A DNA stretch of 64,000 nucleotides from Mycobacterium sp. UM_WGJ. GTDB lineage: Bacteria; Actinomycetota; Actinomycetes; Mycobacteriales; Mycobacteriaceae. The stretch is taken from the NCBI RefSeq assembly GCF_000455125.1, contig NZ_AUWR01000040.1, positions 44,556-108,555 on the forward strand, given 5' to 3'. This document shows positions 9,252 to 20,407 of the stretch, piece by piece. The position numbers and the translations under genes were made by a program. The stretch's first letter is position 1. Every line of letters starts with the position of its first letter. The notes under the pieces were generated by a model that saw only the letters and a list, made by a program, of their open reading frames with translations, was not told where the DNA came from and did not search any database.

Positions 9252-9772
9252 GACTGCCCGATGGCCGGTCCGGCAGGGCCTATCAGAAGTCGAAACAGTT
9301 GCTGCGCAGGCTGTTTCGGGGTAACGGCGCGCTTCCGCGCAACACCTGGGCCGCACGTGTGCTGCGGTGGGCGCGCACCGCGGTGGTGATCCTGGTGGCG
9401 TTGGTGACATTGCAGTCGGTGCTGTTGGTGGCGGGGGCGTGGCGCAACGACATCACCATCGAACGTGACATGGGGGTGGCCGAGGCCGAGGTGCTCAACG
9501 CAGGCTTTAGGCGCTCCACCATCGAGTTCGTCACACCGGAGCGGATCACCTATCGCCCGGAGCTCGGCGTGCTCTACCCATCTGAATTGGCAACCGGGAT
9601 GAGGATTTACGTCGAATACGACAAGTCCGATCCGGATCTGGTGCGGGTCCAGCACCGTACCGCGGTGCTCGCGGTCATCCCGGCCGGATCCGTGGCGGTG
9701 ATCGCCTGGTTGATCGGGATAGCGGCACTGGCGGGATGCAATGTCGCCGAACGACGCTGGGCCAACCGCTAG
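9248..9772 (+). CDS. DUF3592-type membrane protein (Rv0556-like)
   Basis: A 174-residue protein starting at GTG 9248, which overlaps the menD stop (GTGA). It has one transmembrane segment at about residues 42-62 ([20 protein letters not shown]), an extracytoplasmic domain with a [18 protein letters not shown] segment, and a second transmembrane segment near the C-terminus ([21 protein letters not shown]). This two-helix layout with a small beta domain fits DUF3592. M. tuberculosis has a similar gene directly after menD. The function is unknown. Confidence 0.8.
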   Translation: MRLPDGRSGRAYQKSKQLLRRLFRGNGALPRNTWAARVLRWARTAVVILVALVTLQSVLLVAGAWRNDITIERDMGVAEAEVLNAGFRRSTIEFVTPERITYRPELGVLYPSELATGMRIYVEYDKSDPDLVRVQHRTAVLAVIPAGSVAVIAWLIGIAALAGCNVAERRWANR

Positions 9773-10533
9773 CGCTCGTGCACCAGCCGGTCGAGCCAGC
9801 CGGCGTCGTCGGTGTCCACCACGGTCTTGGTGGTCAGGTGGTACACCGTCGGGGTGCCGGGGCTCTCCGGGTTCGCCGACAGCAGCTGCACGCGGTTGAA
9901 GGCGTTCATCGATGTGGCGTCCACCACCTGCTGCCCGGCGGCGATTCGATCCACCACGTGGCCGGGCAGGCCGCTTTCGCGAGCCGTCGTCGCGATCTCC
10001 TCCACGGTGGGCGTGCCGCCCTTGCGGTACAGGTCGGCCACGAACGTTTGGTAGGCACCGGCGGTGGTCGCCGGATCTGCCGCTGCCATCAGCGCGTTGC
10101 CGACGCGCGCGGAGGTGTCGTTCTTGCGCCGGGCATCCAGAAACGTCATCCACCGGTAGGTCACCGCGACGTCGCCGGCGACCAGGTGCCGGCCCAGGGC
10201 GTCACTGGAGGCCGCCTCGAACTTCGCGCACTCGGAGCACTGCGGGTCACAGAAGACCTCCAACTGCACCGGGGCAGAGGCCGTTCCGACCAGCACACCG
10301 AAGTGGTCTGCGCTCCACACCGTCCCGGCTTCATGCGCCGGTCCCAGCTTCGTCTCTCCTCCGTCGAGGCTCGCTGAACCGCCGGCTTCTTGCGCCGGTC
10401 CCAGCTTCGCCTCTCCTCCGTCGAGGCTCGCTGAACCGCCGGGCTCATGCGCTTCCGGGTCGGCTGCTGCCGGCCCCGCCAAGGCCCCGCCGAATACCAC
10501 CAGTGCTGCAAATGTGCCCAGCCAAGACCGCAT
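9769..10533 (-). CDS. Exported DsbA/thioredoxin-fold protein with internal peptide repeat
   Basis: A 254-residue protein starting at ATG 10533 with a signal peptide ([20 protein letters not shown], then PAAA). The mature N-terminus contains two tandem 19-residue units, [10 protein letters not shown](A/T)KLGPA(Q/H)EA. The thioredoxin-like domain follows, with [15 protein letters not shown] holding a possible CxxC pair (CSEC), and it ends at a cis-Pro-like TPTVYHL. It is expected to act in disulfide exchange outside the membrane. It sits where pimB lies in M. tuberculosis. Its start is only 37 bp from the divergent menG start. The repeat looks like an insertion into a linker. Confidence 0.82.
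   Translation of the reverse strand: MRSWLGTFAALVVFGGALAGPAAADPEAHEPGGSASLDGGEAKLGPAQEAGGSASLDGGETKLGPAHEAGTVWSADHFGVLVGTASAPVQLEVFCDPQCSECAKFEAASSDALGRHLVAGDVAVTYRWMTFLDARRKNDTSARVGNALMAAADPATTAGAYQTFVADLYRKGGTPTVEEIATTARESGLPGHVVDRIAAGQQVVDATSMNAFNRVQLLSANPESPGTPTVYHLTTKTVVDTDDAGWLDRLVHER
10327..10440. repeat. Two 57-bp direct tandem repeats inside the DsbA-like gene
   Basis: Units 10327-10383 and 10384-10440 are each 57 bp (19 codons) and differ at only a few positions. A partial third unit (GGCTCATGCGC) follows. They keep the reading frame and lie just after the signal peptide. Part of the unit recurs at 4153-4171 in the menB-amidohydrolase gap. Confidence 0.9.
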
Positions 10534-10570
10534 TCCAGTAACCCTATCGGAGGCGGGTACCGTCGACCGG

Positions 10571-11260
10571 GTGAGCCGCGCCAGCCTGGACAAAGACCCG
10601 CACGCGGTGGCGTCGATGTTCGACGGCGTCGCACGACGCTACGACCTGACCAACACGGTGCTGTCGCTGGGAAGAGACCGCTCCTGGCGTAAGGCCACCC
10701 GGAAAGCACTGGAGTTGCAGCCGGGGGAGAAGGTGCTCGACCTGGCCGCCGGTACCGCGGTGTCGACGGTGGAGTTGGCCCGCTCGGGTGCCTGGTGTGT
10801 GGCCGCGGACTTCTCGGTGGGGATGCTGGCGGCCGGTGCCGGCCGGCCGGTGCCCAAGGTCGCCGGTGACGCCACCAAGCTGCCCTTCAGTGACGAGGCG
10901 TTCGACGCCGTGACGATCAGCTTCGGGTTGCGCAATGTCGTCGACCACACGGCGGGCCTGCGGGAGATGGCCCGGGTGACGCGGCCCGGGGGCCGGCTGG
11001 TGGTGTGCGAGTTCTCCACCCCGACGGTGCCGGTGTTCGCCACCGCCTACAAGGAGTACCTGATGCGGGCGCTGCCGGCGGTGGCGCGCGCGGTGTCATC
11101 GAACCCGGAGGCCTACGTCTACCTCGCAGAGTCGATCCGCGCCTGGCCGGATCAGGCCGCGCTGGCCGAGCAGATCGGCGCGTCGGGCTGGTCGGATGTG
11201 AGCTGGCGCAACCTCACCGGGGGCATCGTCGCGCTGCACTCGGCGAAAAAACCCGGTTAG
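10571..11260 (+). CDS. menG: Demethylmenaquinone methyltransferase
   Basis: A 229-residue class I SAM methyltransferase of the UbiE/MenG family. The SAM motif is [16 protein letters not shown], preceded by [12 protein letters not shown]. The family fingerprints [10 protein letters not shown]-like ([10 protein letters not shown]) and [17 protein letters not shown] are present. It adds the ring methyl of menaquinone, the last ring step. The GTG at 10571 ([10 protein letters not shown]) is preferred because it matches the length of known mycobacterial homologues; a longer upstream frame would overlap the divergent DsbA-like gene. It is often called ubiE or menH in mycobacterial annotation. Confidence 0.93.
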   Translation: MSRASLDKDPHAVASMFDGVARRYDLTNTVLSLGRDRSWRKATRKALELQPGEKVLDLAAGTAVSTVELARSGAWCVAADFSVGMLAAGAGRPVPKVAGDATKLPFSDEAFDAVTISFGLRNVVDHTAGLREMARVTRPGGRLVVCEFSTPTVPVFATAYKEYLMRALPAVARAVSSNPEAYVYLAESIRAWPDQAALAEQIGASGWSDVSWRNLTGGIVALHSAKKPG

Positions 11261-11268
11261 TCGCGCCC

Positions 11269-11712
11269 TCAAGAAGCCGGGTCGAACCGGAACACCGGGA
11301 TCCGCCCGGCGAGCGCCTCGACCTCGTCGGGGGTGCCCTTGTCCACCAGGCCCGCCTGCTTGAGGAAGCGGGCGCCTACCGGCACCTGCACCGGGAATGC
11401 TCGCAGCACCGGGCGGGCCGCCTCCGCCGACAGCTCGACGATGCGGACCGGCCGTTCGCTGCGGCCGTGGCGCAGCAGGCCCGCGCCGGCTGCCCGGGCA
11501 TTGAGCGCCCAATCGGCCTTGGGGAACCCCGCCACCGTGTAGAGCTGCCCGTCGACGGTGAACGGTGTCATCGGGGTGCTGCGCGGCTGACCGGACTTGC
11601 GGCCCGGCACCGTCAGCACCATCGGTGGGCCCGTCGGGATACCCAGCTTCTGCAGGCCGATCATCAATTTGTTGACCGGTTTGAGCCAGCGCGGCGGCTT
11701 CGGGTCACTCAT
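11269..11712 (-). CDS. Deazaflavin (F420)-dependent nitroreductase family protein
   Basis: A 147-residue protein of the Ddn/FDOR-A group. It has the family features VLTVPGRKSGQPRSTPMTPF, followed by YTVAGFPKADWALNARAAG. These proteins bind F420 and reduce quinones or nitro compounds at the membrane. A neighbourhood of menaquinone genes fits a quinone reductase role, which is inference. It lies 14 bp downstream of the methyltransferase gene on the same strand, so the two are probably co-transcribed. It converges on menG. Confidence 0.85.
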   Translation of the reverse strand: MSDPKPPRWLKPVNKLMIGLQKLGIPTGPPMVLTVPGRKSGQPRSTPMTPFTVDGQLYTVAGFPKADWALNARAAGAGLLRHGRSERPVRIVELSAEAARPVLRAFPVQVPVGARFLKQAGLVDKGTPDEVEALAGRIPVFRFDPAS

Positions 11713-11726
11713 GGCGTGGCTCCCTT

Positions 11727-13696
<1,970 letters not shown>

Positions 13697-13717
13697 AGTG
13701 ACCAGTATGTTGGAGCC

Positions 13718-14734
13718 GTGAGGACACCGGCGAACGTGGTGGCGGGGTTGGATTTCGGCGGGTTGGGAGACCCGGGTTTCGCGGACCGGGTTCGCGACGG
13801 GGTTTCGCGTATCGAAGAGCTGATGGACACCGAGTTGCGCGGTGGAGACGGCCTGATGACCGAGGCCGTGACGCACTTGTTCGACGCCGGCGGAAAGCGG
13901 TTCCGTCCGCTGTTCACAGTGCTGTCGGCGCAGCTGGGGCCTGAGCCGGACGCCTGGCAGGTGACGGTGGCCGGTGCGGTGATCGAGCTGGTGCACCTGG
14001 CCACGCTGTACCACGACGACGTGATGGATGAGGCGCAGATCCGCCGCGGGGCGCCCAGCGCCAACGCCCGGTGGGGCAACAACATTGCGATCCTGGCCGG
14101 TGACTACCTGTTCGCCACCGCCTCACGCCTGGTGTCGCGGCTGGGGCCGGATGCGGTGCGGATCATTGCCGAGACCTTTGCCCAGCTGGTGACCGGACAG
14201 ATGCGCGAGACCCGCGGGGCGGCCGACGGTGTGGACGCGATAGAGCACTACCTCAAGGTCGTCTATGAGAAGACGGCCTGTTTGATCTCGGCGTCGGGCC
14301 GCTTCGGTGCGACGTTCTCCGGTGCCGACGATGACCAGATCGAGCGGCTGGCCCGCCTCGGCGGGATCGTGGGCACTGCCTTCCAGATCTCCGACGACAT
14401 CATCGACATCGATTCCGACCCCGACGAGTCCGGCAAGCTGCCCGGCACGGATCTGCGCGAGGGTGTGCACACGCTGCCGGTGCTCTATGCACTGCAGGAG
14501 ACCGGCGCCGACGCCGAGCGGCTGCGAGTGCTGCTGGCCGGACCGGTCACCGAGGACGCGGCGGTCGAGGAGGCGCTGGGGCTGTTGCGCGCCTCGGCCG
14601 GCATGGTCAGGGCCAAGCAGACGGTGGCCGACTATGCCGCGCAGGCCCGCGCGGAGCTGGCCGCGCTGCCCGACTGTGTCGGACGGGCGGCATTGGCCAG
14701 CCTGGTCGACTACACCGTGACCCGGCACGGCTGA
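13718..14734 (+). CDS. grcC1: Polyprenyl diphosphate synthase
   Basis: A 338-residue trans-isoprenyl diphosphate synthase. The first Asp-rich motif is [14 protein letters not shown], the second is [18 protein letters not shown], with GGKRFRPL upstream and a KTACLISAS segment between. It elongates isopentenyl diphosphate chains and may supply the menaquinone tail, given its place beside menJ. The start is GTG 13718 ([10 protein letters not shown]), matching known mycobacterial homologues; the longer upstream frame lies within menJ. The 21-bp gap to menJ implies leaderless or overlapping promoters. Confidence 0.92.
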   Translation: MRTPANVVAGLDFGGLGDPGFADRVRDGVSRIEELMDTELRGGDGLMTEAVTHLFDAGGKRFRPLFTVLSAQLGPEPDAWQVTVAGAVIELVHLATLYHDDVMDEAQIRRGAPSANARWGNNIAILAGDYLFATASRLVSRLGPDAVRIIAETFAQLVTGQMRETRGAADGVDAIEHYLKVVYEKTACLISASGRFGATFSGADDDQIERLARLGGIVGTAFQISDDIIDIDSDPDESGKLPGTDLREGVHTLPVLYALQETGADAERLRVLLAGPVTEDAAVEEALGLLRASAGMVRAKQTVADYAAQARAELAALPDCVGRAALASLVDYTVTRHG

Positions 14735-14807
14735 CCACGATTGCGGAACTCGTGCGAGCTCGTCGGCGTTTAATGAGCACGATGGTCGTTCTCCAAGGAG
14801 GAAGTCG

Positions 14808-15656
14808 ATGACCTGGCACCCGCACCACAACACGGCGAAGACGTTCTTTCTGCTGTTCCTGATGTCGGCGTTGATCGTGTTGGTGGGCCGGGCGTTTGGA
14901 CCGCAGATGATGTGGGTGGCGGTGCTGTTCGCGGTGGGGATGAACGCCTACACCTACTTCAACAGCGACAAGCTGGCGCTGCGGGCGATGCGGGCCCAGC
15001 CGGTGACCGAGGTTCAGGCGCCGGAGATCTACCGGATTGTGCGCGAGCTGGCCACCACCGCCCATCAGCCGATGCCCCGACTGTACGTCAGCGACACCAA
15101 CGCGCCCAACGCGTTCGCCACCGGCCGCGACCCGCGGCACGCCGCGGTGTGCTGCACCAGTGGAATCCTGCGGCTGCTCAACGAGCGTGAGTTGCGCGCG
15201 GTGCTGGCCCACGAGCTGTCGCACGTCTACAACCGCGACATTCTGATCTCGTGTGTGGCCGGCGCGCTGGCCTCAGTGATCACCGGTCTGGCCAATATGG
15301 CGATGTTCATGGGCAACCGCCGCGACGGCAACCCGCTGGCGATGCTGCTGGTCGCCTTGGTCGGGCCGCTGGCGGCCTCGGTGGTCCGGATGGCCGTGTC
15401 GCGGTCGCGCGAGTACCAGGCCGACGAATCCGGCGCGGTGCTCTCGGGGGACCCGTTGGCGCTGGCGTCGGCGCTGCGCAAGATCTCCGACGGTGTCCAG
15501 GCCGCCCCGCTGCCGCCCGAGCCGGAACTGGCCAGCCAGTCGCACCTGATGATCGCCAACCCGTTCCGCGCGGGGGAGAAGGTGGGTCAACTGTTCGCCA
15601 CCCACCCCCCGATGGCCGACCGGATTCGGCGCCTGGAGGACATGGCCCGCGGCTAA
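14808..15656 (+). CDS. htpX: HtpX-type membrane zinc metalloprotease
   Basis: A 282-residue M48B peptidase. It has two N-terminal membrane helices ([15 protein letters not shown] and [15 protein letters not shown]), the zinc motif [13 protein letters not shown], two further hydrophobic segments, and the third zinc ligand region [15 protein letters not shown]. It degrades damaged membrane proteins. A strong Shine-Dalgarno AAGGAGG at 14795-14801 sits 6 nt before the ATG at 14808. It follows grcC1 as in M. tuberculosis (Rv0563). Confidence 0.95.
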   Translation: MTWHPHHNTAKTFFLLFLMSALIVLVGRAFGPQMMWVAVLFAVGMNAYTYFNSDKLALRAMRAQPVTEVQAPEIYRIVRELATTAHQPMPRLYVSDTNAPNAFATGRDPRHAAVCCTSGILRLLNERELRAVLAHELSHVYNRDILISCVAGALASVITGLANMAMFMGNRRDGNPLAMLLVALVGPLAASVVRMAVSRSREYQADESGAVLSGDPLALASALRKISDGVQAAPLPPEPELASQSHLMIANPFRAGEKVGQLFATHPPMADRIRRLEDMARG

Positions 15657-15735
15657 CGCGGTCCGCCTGCTGGCCCCCCACACCCCGGCGCCCCATCTGC
15701 CACTTTCGCACCCGCGCTTGGGGATAGGTGTCTTG

Positions 15736-16131
15736 TCGAATCGGATAGCGCATGCGCTACTACCGGGCATGAACCACTACACCTACCGCGCTGAGTGGTC
15801 GCGCGAGCACGACGAATACATCGGCCGCTGCCTGGAATTGCCCTTCCTGAAGCATTGGGCACCGACGCTGCGAGAGGCTATCGCCGGTGTTGAGCAAGCC
15901 GTTGATGAGCACCTGGCCGAGTGTGAAGGCGAAGACGTACCGCCTCCCATCACCGACCGGAACTTCAGTGGCAACTTCGTGGTCCGGACCTCACCGTCGC
16001 TGCATGCCCGGCTCGCCGTCGAGGCCGCTGATCAGCGTGTGTCGATGAACCACTGGATCGTGCAGAAGTTGGCTGACCGGCCGCCGAGTGGTCTGCTCGA
16101 CTGGTGATACCGGATGCGCTATCCGATTCGA
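15736..16131. repeat. 18-bp inverted repeat framing the hicB-like gene, with an internal palindrome
   Basis: TCGAATCGGATAGCGCAT at 15736-15753 is repeated exactly in reverse complement at 16114-16131. The pair brackets the small gene at 15769-16107. The left copy extends into a perfect 14-bp palindrome TAGCGCATGCGCTA at 15746-15759, directly before the gene's start. It could be the operator for autoregulation, or the ends of a 396-bp inserted cassette. Confidence 0.75.
15769..16107 (+). CDS. HicB-family antitoxin-like protein (solitary)
   Basis: A 112-residue protein with the two HicB parts. Residues 1-55 form a HicB_like fold (YRAEWSREHDEYIGRCLELP, then REAIAGVEQAVDEHL). Residues 60-100 form a ribbon-helix-helix DNA-binding segment (SGNFVVRTSPSLHARLAVEA, then MNHWIVQKLAD). 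No hicA-sized toxin gene is seen on either side. The ATG at 15769 follows the palindrome at 15746-15759, so self-repression is likely. It lies between htpX and the SulP gene, a spot without a counterpart in the known M. tuberculosis order, and is framed by inverted repeats. Confidence 0.82.
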   Translation: MNHYTYRAEWSREHDEYIGRCLELPFLKHWAPTLREAIAGVEQAVDEHLAECEGEDVPPPITDRNFSGNFVVRTSPSLHARLAVEAADQRVSMNHWIVQKLADRPPSGLLDW

Positions 16132-16138
16132 ACTCCTC

Positions 16139-17665
16139 TCACCCCCGCCTCGATGGTGCGCACGTGACGCATGCGTCGGCTGCGCGCGCTGTGGAGCCGG
16201 ATTCACTGGGCACCAGCACCGTGCCGCCGGTAGCGCAATGCTGCCGCAGCCAATCTTCAATGGCCTGCTCGGCGGCGTGATCGAGATAGGTGGTGTTGAT
16301 GGCGAGCGTGACGTGCGTGCCGGCGGGAATCTGTGCCAGCACGTTGGTCAGCCGGGGCAGTGCCAGGAAGGTGCACGTGCCCGACACGGTCACCAGCCAC
16401 TCGTCGTCGCTCTGTGTGGCGGTGACCTTCACCCGGATCACCCGCCACCCGGTCAACACCATCGCCAGCGCCAGCCCGATCAGCACCCCGTGCAGCAGGT
16501 TGAGGAACACCACGCCGGCCGCCGTCACCACGTAGACGATGAGATCGCCGCTGCGCCAAGCCGTCTCGATGTGAATCATCTTGATCAGTTGGACTCCGAT
16601 GGTGATGAGCAGACCCGCCAGCGCGGCAGTCGGAATCTGCTGCACCAAGCCGGCGAACGGCAGGGCGAACAGCAGGATCCACACGCCGTGCAGGAACGCC
16701 GACGCCCGCGACTTCGCGCCGGCGTTGACGTTGGTGGCGCTGCGGACGATCACCCCGGTGATCGGCAGTCCACCGAGCAAGCCCGAGGCGACGTTGGCGG
16801 TGCCTTGCCCGATCAGTTCGCGGTTGAAATCGGTACGCCGCCCGGTGTGCATCCGGTCCACCGACACCGCCGAGAGCAGGCTTTCCACGCTGGCGATCAA
16901 CGCCACGGTGAGCACCCCGATGAAGGCGGCGGCCCAGTTGCCCTCCGGCAGCGCCGGCAGTTGCACGGCATCCAGCAGTGATCCGTCCAGGGTGATGCGA
17001 TGCACGTCCAGCGAGAAGACCAAGGACAGCACCGTTGCTCCGGCAATGGCGACCAGCGGCCCGGGAATCCGGCCCAGCGGTCCCGTCACCGATCGCCAGG
17101 CGAGCATGATGATGATCACCAGGATGCCCAGGACCGGCTCGGCTCCATGGGACTCGATCAGCCCTTCGGGCAGGCTGGCGAGGTTTTCCCAGGCCGAACT
17201 CGCCGACCGGCCGCCGAGGAGGACGAGCAGCTGCTGCAGCGTGATCGTGATGCCGATTCCGGCCAGCATCGCGTGCACCACGACCGGCGAGATCGCCAGC
17301 GCGGCCCGCGCCACCCGGCTCAACCCGAATAGGACCTGCAGCACCCCGGCGCCGACGGTGATAGCGCACGTCACCTTCCAGCCGAAGCGCCCGACCAGAT
17401 CCGCGACGACGACCGTCAGCCCGGCCGCCGGCCCGCTGACCTGCAGCGGAGACCCGCCCATGGCGCCGACGACGAGACCGCCGACGATTGCGGCGATCAG
17501 ACCGGCCAGCACCGGTGCGCCGGAGGCCACGGCGATACCCAATGACAGCGGCAGAGCGACCAGGAACACCACCAGGGAGGCGGGCAGGTCATACCGCAGT
17601 ACCGAACGGGACCAGCCCATTCGTGGTTTGACGCGTGATTTGCCGTCGGCTTGCGCGGTCAGCAT
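16139..17665 (-). CDS. SulP-family anion transporter
   Basis: A 508-residue membrane protein of the SulP/SLC26 family with about ten to twelve hydrophobic segments. It has the N-terminal family stretch YDLPASLVVFLVALPLSLGI, the motif QVSGPAAGLTVVVADLVG, and SVDRMHTGRRTDFNRELIGQ with GTANVASGLLGGLPITGVIV in the second half. The last ~100 residues look like a STAS domain without a complete signature. Relatives move sulfate, bicarbonate or other anions with Na+ or H+. No carbonic anhydrase gene is adjacent, so the substrate remains open. The C-terminal ~25 residues are cysteine-containing and variable. Confidence 0.88.
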   Translation of the reverse strand: MLTAQADGKSRVKPRMGWSRSVLRYDLPASLVVFLVALPLSLGIAVASGAPVLAGLIAAIVGGLVVGAMGGSPLQVSGPAAGLTVVVADLVGRFGWKVTCAITVGAGVLQVLFGLSRVARAALAISPVVVHAMLAGIGITITLQQLLVLLGGRSASSAWENLASLPEGLIESHGAEPVLGILVIIIMLAWRSVTGPLGRIPGPLVAIAGATVLSLVFSLDVHRITLDGSLLDAVQLPALPEGNWAAAFIGVLTVALIASVESLLSAVSVDRMHTGRRTDFNRELIGQGTANVASGLLGGLPITGVIVRSATNVNAGAKSRASAFLHGVWILLFALPFAGLVQQIPTAALAGLLITIGVQLIKMIHIETAWRSGDLIVYVVTAAGVVFLNLLHGVLIGLALAMVLTGWRVIRVKVTATQSDDEWLVTVSGTCTFLALPRLTNVLAQIPAGTHVTLAINTTYLDHAAEQAIEDWLRQHCATGGTVLVPSESGSTARAADACVTCAPSRRG

Positions 17666-17805
17666 CCGGTAGTTCCCCTGCCCTCATAAGATATTGCTGA
17701 GATACAGGGAAGTTATTCGTGTCTTATTGCCAAATGCAGAATGCGACATGTCCGGGAAGTAAACACAAGTTACACATTCGGAGTGAATACACAGGAACTA
17801 GGCAG

Positions 17806-18831
17806 TTAAAAGCCAGAGCCGGTCACCTCATGTCCGGGCGTCTCGGCGATCAGGCCACGGTAGGCCTGCTCCACCGTCGAACCGTGGTTGATCACGCCAT
17901 CGACCTCGCGCGCGATCGGCATACTCAGCCCGTACTGCGCGGCGAACTTCATGATCACGCTCGCGGCCCGCACACCCTCGGCCACCTGATTCATCGACGC
18001 GATGATCTCGTCGATGGGCTTGCCGGAGCCCAGCTGCTCGCCGACATAGCGGTTGCGGCTGCGCTGGCTGGTGCAGGTGACGATCAGGTCGCCCATCCCC
18101 GCCAGGCCCGCGAAGGTGTCGCGGGCTCCGCCCATCGCCTCGCCGAGCTTGGACATCTCGCGCACCGAACGTGACATCACCATAGCCCGGGTGTTCTCCC
18201 CGATGCCCAGCGAGTAGCCCATGCCGACCGCGATCGCATACACGTTCTTCAGCGCGCCGGCCATCTCGACCCCGACCACGTCGTCGGTGGTGTACACCCG
18301 GAATCGCTTGGTGCGGAACAGCGACGCCAGCTCACACGCCAGGCCCGGGTCGGGCATGGCCAGCACCGCCGCCGCGGCATAACCTTCGGCGACCTCGCGG
18401 GCGATGTTCGGCCCGGCCAGGATGCCGGCCGGATGCCCGGGCAACACCTCGTCGACGATCTGCGACATCCGCATGTTGGTGCCCTGCTCCAGGCCCTTGA
18501 CCAGCGACACCACCGGCACCCAGGGGCGCAGCTCGGTGGCCAACTCCTCGAGCACTCCCCGGAAGCCGTGTGACGGTACGGCCATCACGACGACGTCGGC
18601 GCAGTGCGCGGCTTCGGCGAAATCGGTGGTGGCACGCAGCGTGCTGCTGAGTTCGACATCGTTGCCCAGGTAGCGACTGTTGCGGTGGTTGTCGTTGATG
18701 TCGGCGGCGGTCGCCTCCGACCGCACCCACTGCAGCGTCGGCGCGCGGCGCGAGCAGATGGACGCCACCGTGGTACCGAACGATCCGCCTCCGAGCACGA
18801 CAACATTGGGTGTACGAGTAGCAGCTGGCAT
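17806..18831 (-). CDS. gpsA: NAD(P)-dependent glycerol-3-phosphate dehydrogenase
   Basis: A 341-residue dehydrogenase. It makes sn-glycerol-3-phosphate from dihydroxyacetone phosphate for phospholipids. Family motifs are VVVLGGGSFGTTVASI (dinucleotide binding), SLVKGLEQGT with the catalytic Lys, GPNIAREVAEG, and the C-terminal catalytic KNVYAIAVGMGYSLGIGENT. The ATG at 18831 (MPAATRTPN) is chosen; a longer frame upstream overlaps the BVMO gene. The 140-bp gap to the SulP gene is AT-richer than its surroundings. Confidence 0.95.
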   Translation of the reverse strand: MPAATRTPNVVVLGGGSFGTTVASICSRRAPTLQWVRSEATAADINDNHRNSRYLGNDVELSSTLRATTDFAEAAHCADVVVMAVPSHGFRGVLEELATELRPWVPVVSLVKGLEQGTNMRMSQIVDEVLPGHPAGILAGPNIAREVAEGYAAAAVLAMPDPGLACELASLFRTKRFRVYTTDDVVGVEMAGALKNVYAIAVGMGYSLGIGENTRAMVMSRSVREMSKLGEAMGGARDTFAGLAGMGDLIVTCTSQRSRNRYVGEQLGSGKPIDEIIASMNQVAEGVRAASVIMKFAAQYGLSMPIAREVDGVINHGSTVEQAYRGLIAETPGHEVTGSGF

Positions 18832-18886
18832 GTGCGACAGCGTATTGCCGTCGCCGCCGCCGCACCGGCAGTTGGCGAACTCGGTG

Positions 18887-20362
18887 CTATCCAGCCAGCG
18901 GTACGGGCTCCCCGGCCCGTCCGAACACCATCGATTCGGTGATCTGGTCGAACCGGAAGTCCAAGGCGTCGGCGAAGTAGTTCTGGCGCACATTCCACGG
19001 TCGTTTGGTGCCCGACCGCGGGAGCGCATGCGGCGCGCGGAGCACATAACCGGCCTGGATGTCCCAGGCCGACTTCTCGGCCATCGGCTCGTCGCCGAGG
19101 TGCGGATAGGCGTGGGTGTAACCGCGAGAAGCCATGTATGCCAGTAGTTTGGCGGTGGCCCGGGCGGTGATGTCGGCGCGCAGCGTCCAAGACGCATTGG
19201 TGTAGCCGACGCACCAGAACAGGTTCGGCACGTCTTCGAGCATGTGCGCCTTGTAGACGAATCGATCGGTGGACTTGATCTCGGTGCCATCCAAGCTGAT
19301 CCGCACCCCGCCGAGCGCCTGCAGTTGCAAGCCGGTGGCGGTGACGATGATGTCGGCGTCCAGATGCGCCTCGGACCGCAACACGATCCCGGTGGCGTCG
19401 AAGCGATCGATCCGGTCGGTGACCATCTCGACCCGGCCGGCGCTGATCTCGGCGTAGAGGTCGGCGTCGGGAATCAGGCACAGGCGCTGATCCCACGGTT
19501 CATACGGCGGCTTGAAGTGGGTGTCCACGGGGTAACCCGGCGGCAGATTCTGTACGGCCGTGCGACGCAGGATCCGCTTGAACAGCGGGGGAGTCTTGCG
19601 GGCCAGGAACCAGACGTAGCCCTCGAACAGGGCCATCACAAACCGGATGATCGGGTGAGCCCACTTGCGGGGCAACAGGCTGGTCACCACATTGACGAAA
19701 CGGCTGTACATGGTCGCCGAGATCAGATAGGTGGGGGTGCGCTGCAGCAGGGTCACGTGGGCGGAGCGCTGCGCCAATGCCGGGACCAGTGACATCGCGG
19801 TGGCGCCGCTGCCGATCACCACGACCTTCTTGTCGGTGTAGTCCAGATCTTCGGGCCAGTGCTGGGGGTGCACCAGCGTTCCCGCGAACGTCTCGGATCC
19901 CGGGAAGTCCGGGGTGTAGCCCTCGTCGTAGTTGTAGTAGCCGGAGCCGAAGAACACGAACCGGCCGCGGTAGGTCCGCTGGCTGCCGTTCTCGTCCGCC
20001 GTCACGGTCCAGGTGTCGGTAGACGAATCCCAGTCGGCGGCGGTGACGTGGTGGTTGAACCGGATGTGTTCGTCGATGCCGTACTTGCGCGCGGCGTCGG
20101 TCAGGTAGTCGCGGATCTCGTCGCCGTTGGCGACCCGTTCGCGCCGGGTCCAGGGTTCATACGGCAGGCACAGCGTGAAGATGCTGCTGTCCGAGCGCAC
20201 CCCGGGATAGCGGAACAGGTCCCAGGTCCCGCCGATGCGCTCACGCCGTTCCAAGATGACGTAGTTGGTGCCGGGGTTGCGTTCGGCGATGCGGTAAGCC
20301 GCGCCGATACCGGAGATGCCGGCTCCGATGATGACGACGTCCACGACCTCTTCGGTAGTCAC
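18887..20362 (-). CDS. Flavin-containing Baeyer-Villiger-type monooxygenase
   Basis: A 491-residue class B flavoprotein monooxygenase. It has the FAD motif VIIGAGISGIGAAYRI, the NADPH motif VVIGSGATAMSLVPAL, and between them the BVMO fingerprint FAGTLVHPQHWP (FxGxxxHxxxWP). It is expected to oxygenate ketones or sulfur compounds with NADPH; related mycobacterial enzymes (EtaA/EthA group, Rv0565c) activate thioamide prodrugs. It lies 55 bp upstream of gpsA on the same strand and 45 bp downstream of the yajQ stop, so shared transcription is possible. Confidence 0.92.
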   Translation of the reverse strand: MTTEEVVDVVIIGAGISGIGAAYRIAERNPGTNYVILERRERIGGTWDLFRYPGVRSDSSIFTLCLPYEPWTRRERVANGDEIRDYLTDAARKYGIDEHIRFNHHVTAADWDSSTDTWTVTADENGSQRTYRGRFVFFGSGYYNYDEGYTPDFPGSETFAGTLVHPQHWPEDLDYTDKKVVVIGSGATAMSLVPALAQRSAHVTLLQRTPTYLISATMYSRFVNVVTSLLPRKWAHPIIRFVMALFEGYVWFLARKTPPLFKRILRRTAVQNLPPGYPVDTHFKPPYEPWDQRLCLIPDADLYAEISAGRVEMVTDRIDRFDATGIVLRSEAHLDADIIVTATGLQLQALGGVRISLDGTEIKSTDRFVYKAHMLEDVPNLFWCVGYTNASWTLRADITARATAKLLAYMASRGYTHAYPHLGDEPMAEKSAWDIQAGYVLRAPHALPRSGTKRPWNVRQNYFADALDFRFDQITESMVFGRAGEPVPLAG

Positions 20363-20407
20363 AAGGCCCAGCCTAGGCAGGCAAGGCGGTCGGAGCAGCG
20401 GTATCGG

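Noticed and set aside
11246-11282. Possible intrinsic terminator between menG and the F420 reductase gene (ACCCGG/CCGGGT with an A-run)
   Set aside because: The stem is just six pairs with a loop of about 20 nt and lies partly in coding sequence, so the evidence is weak.
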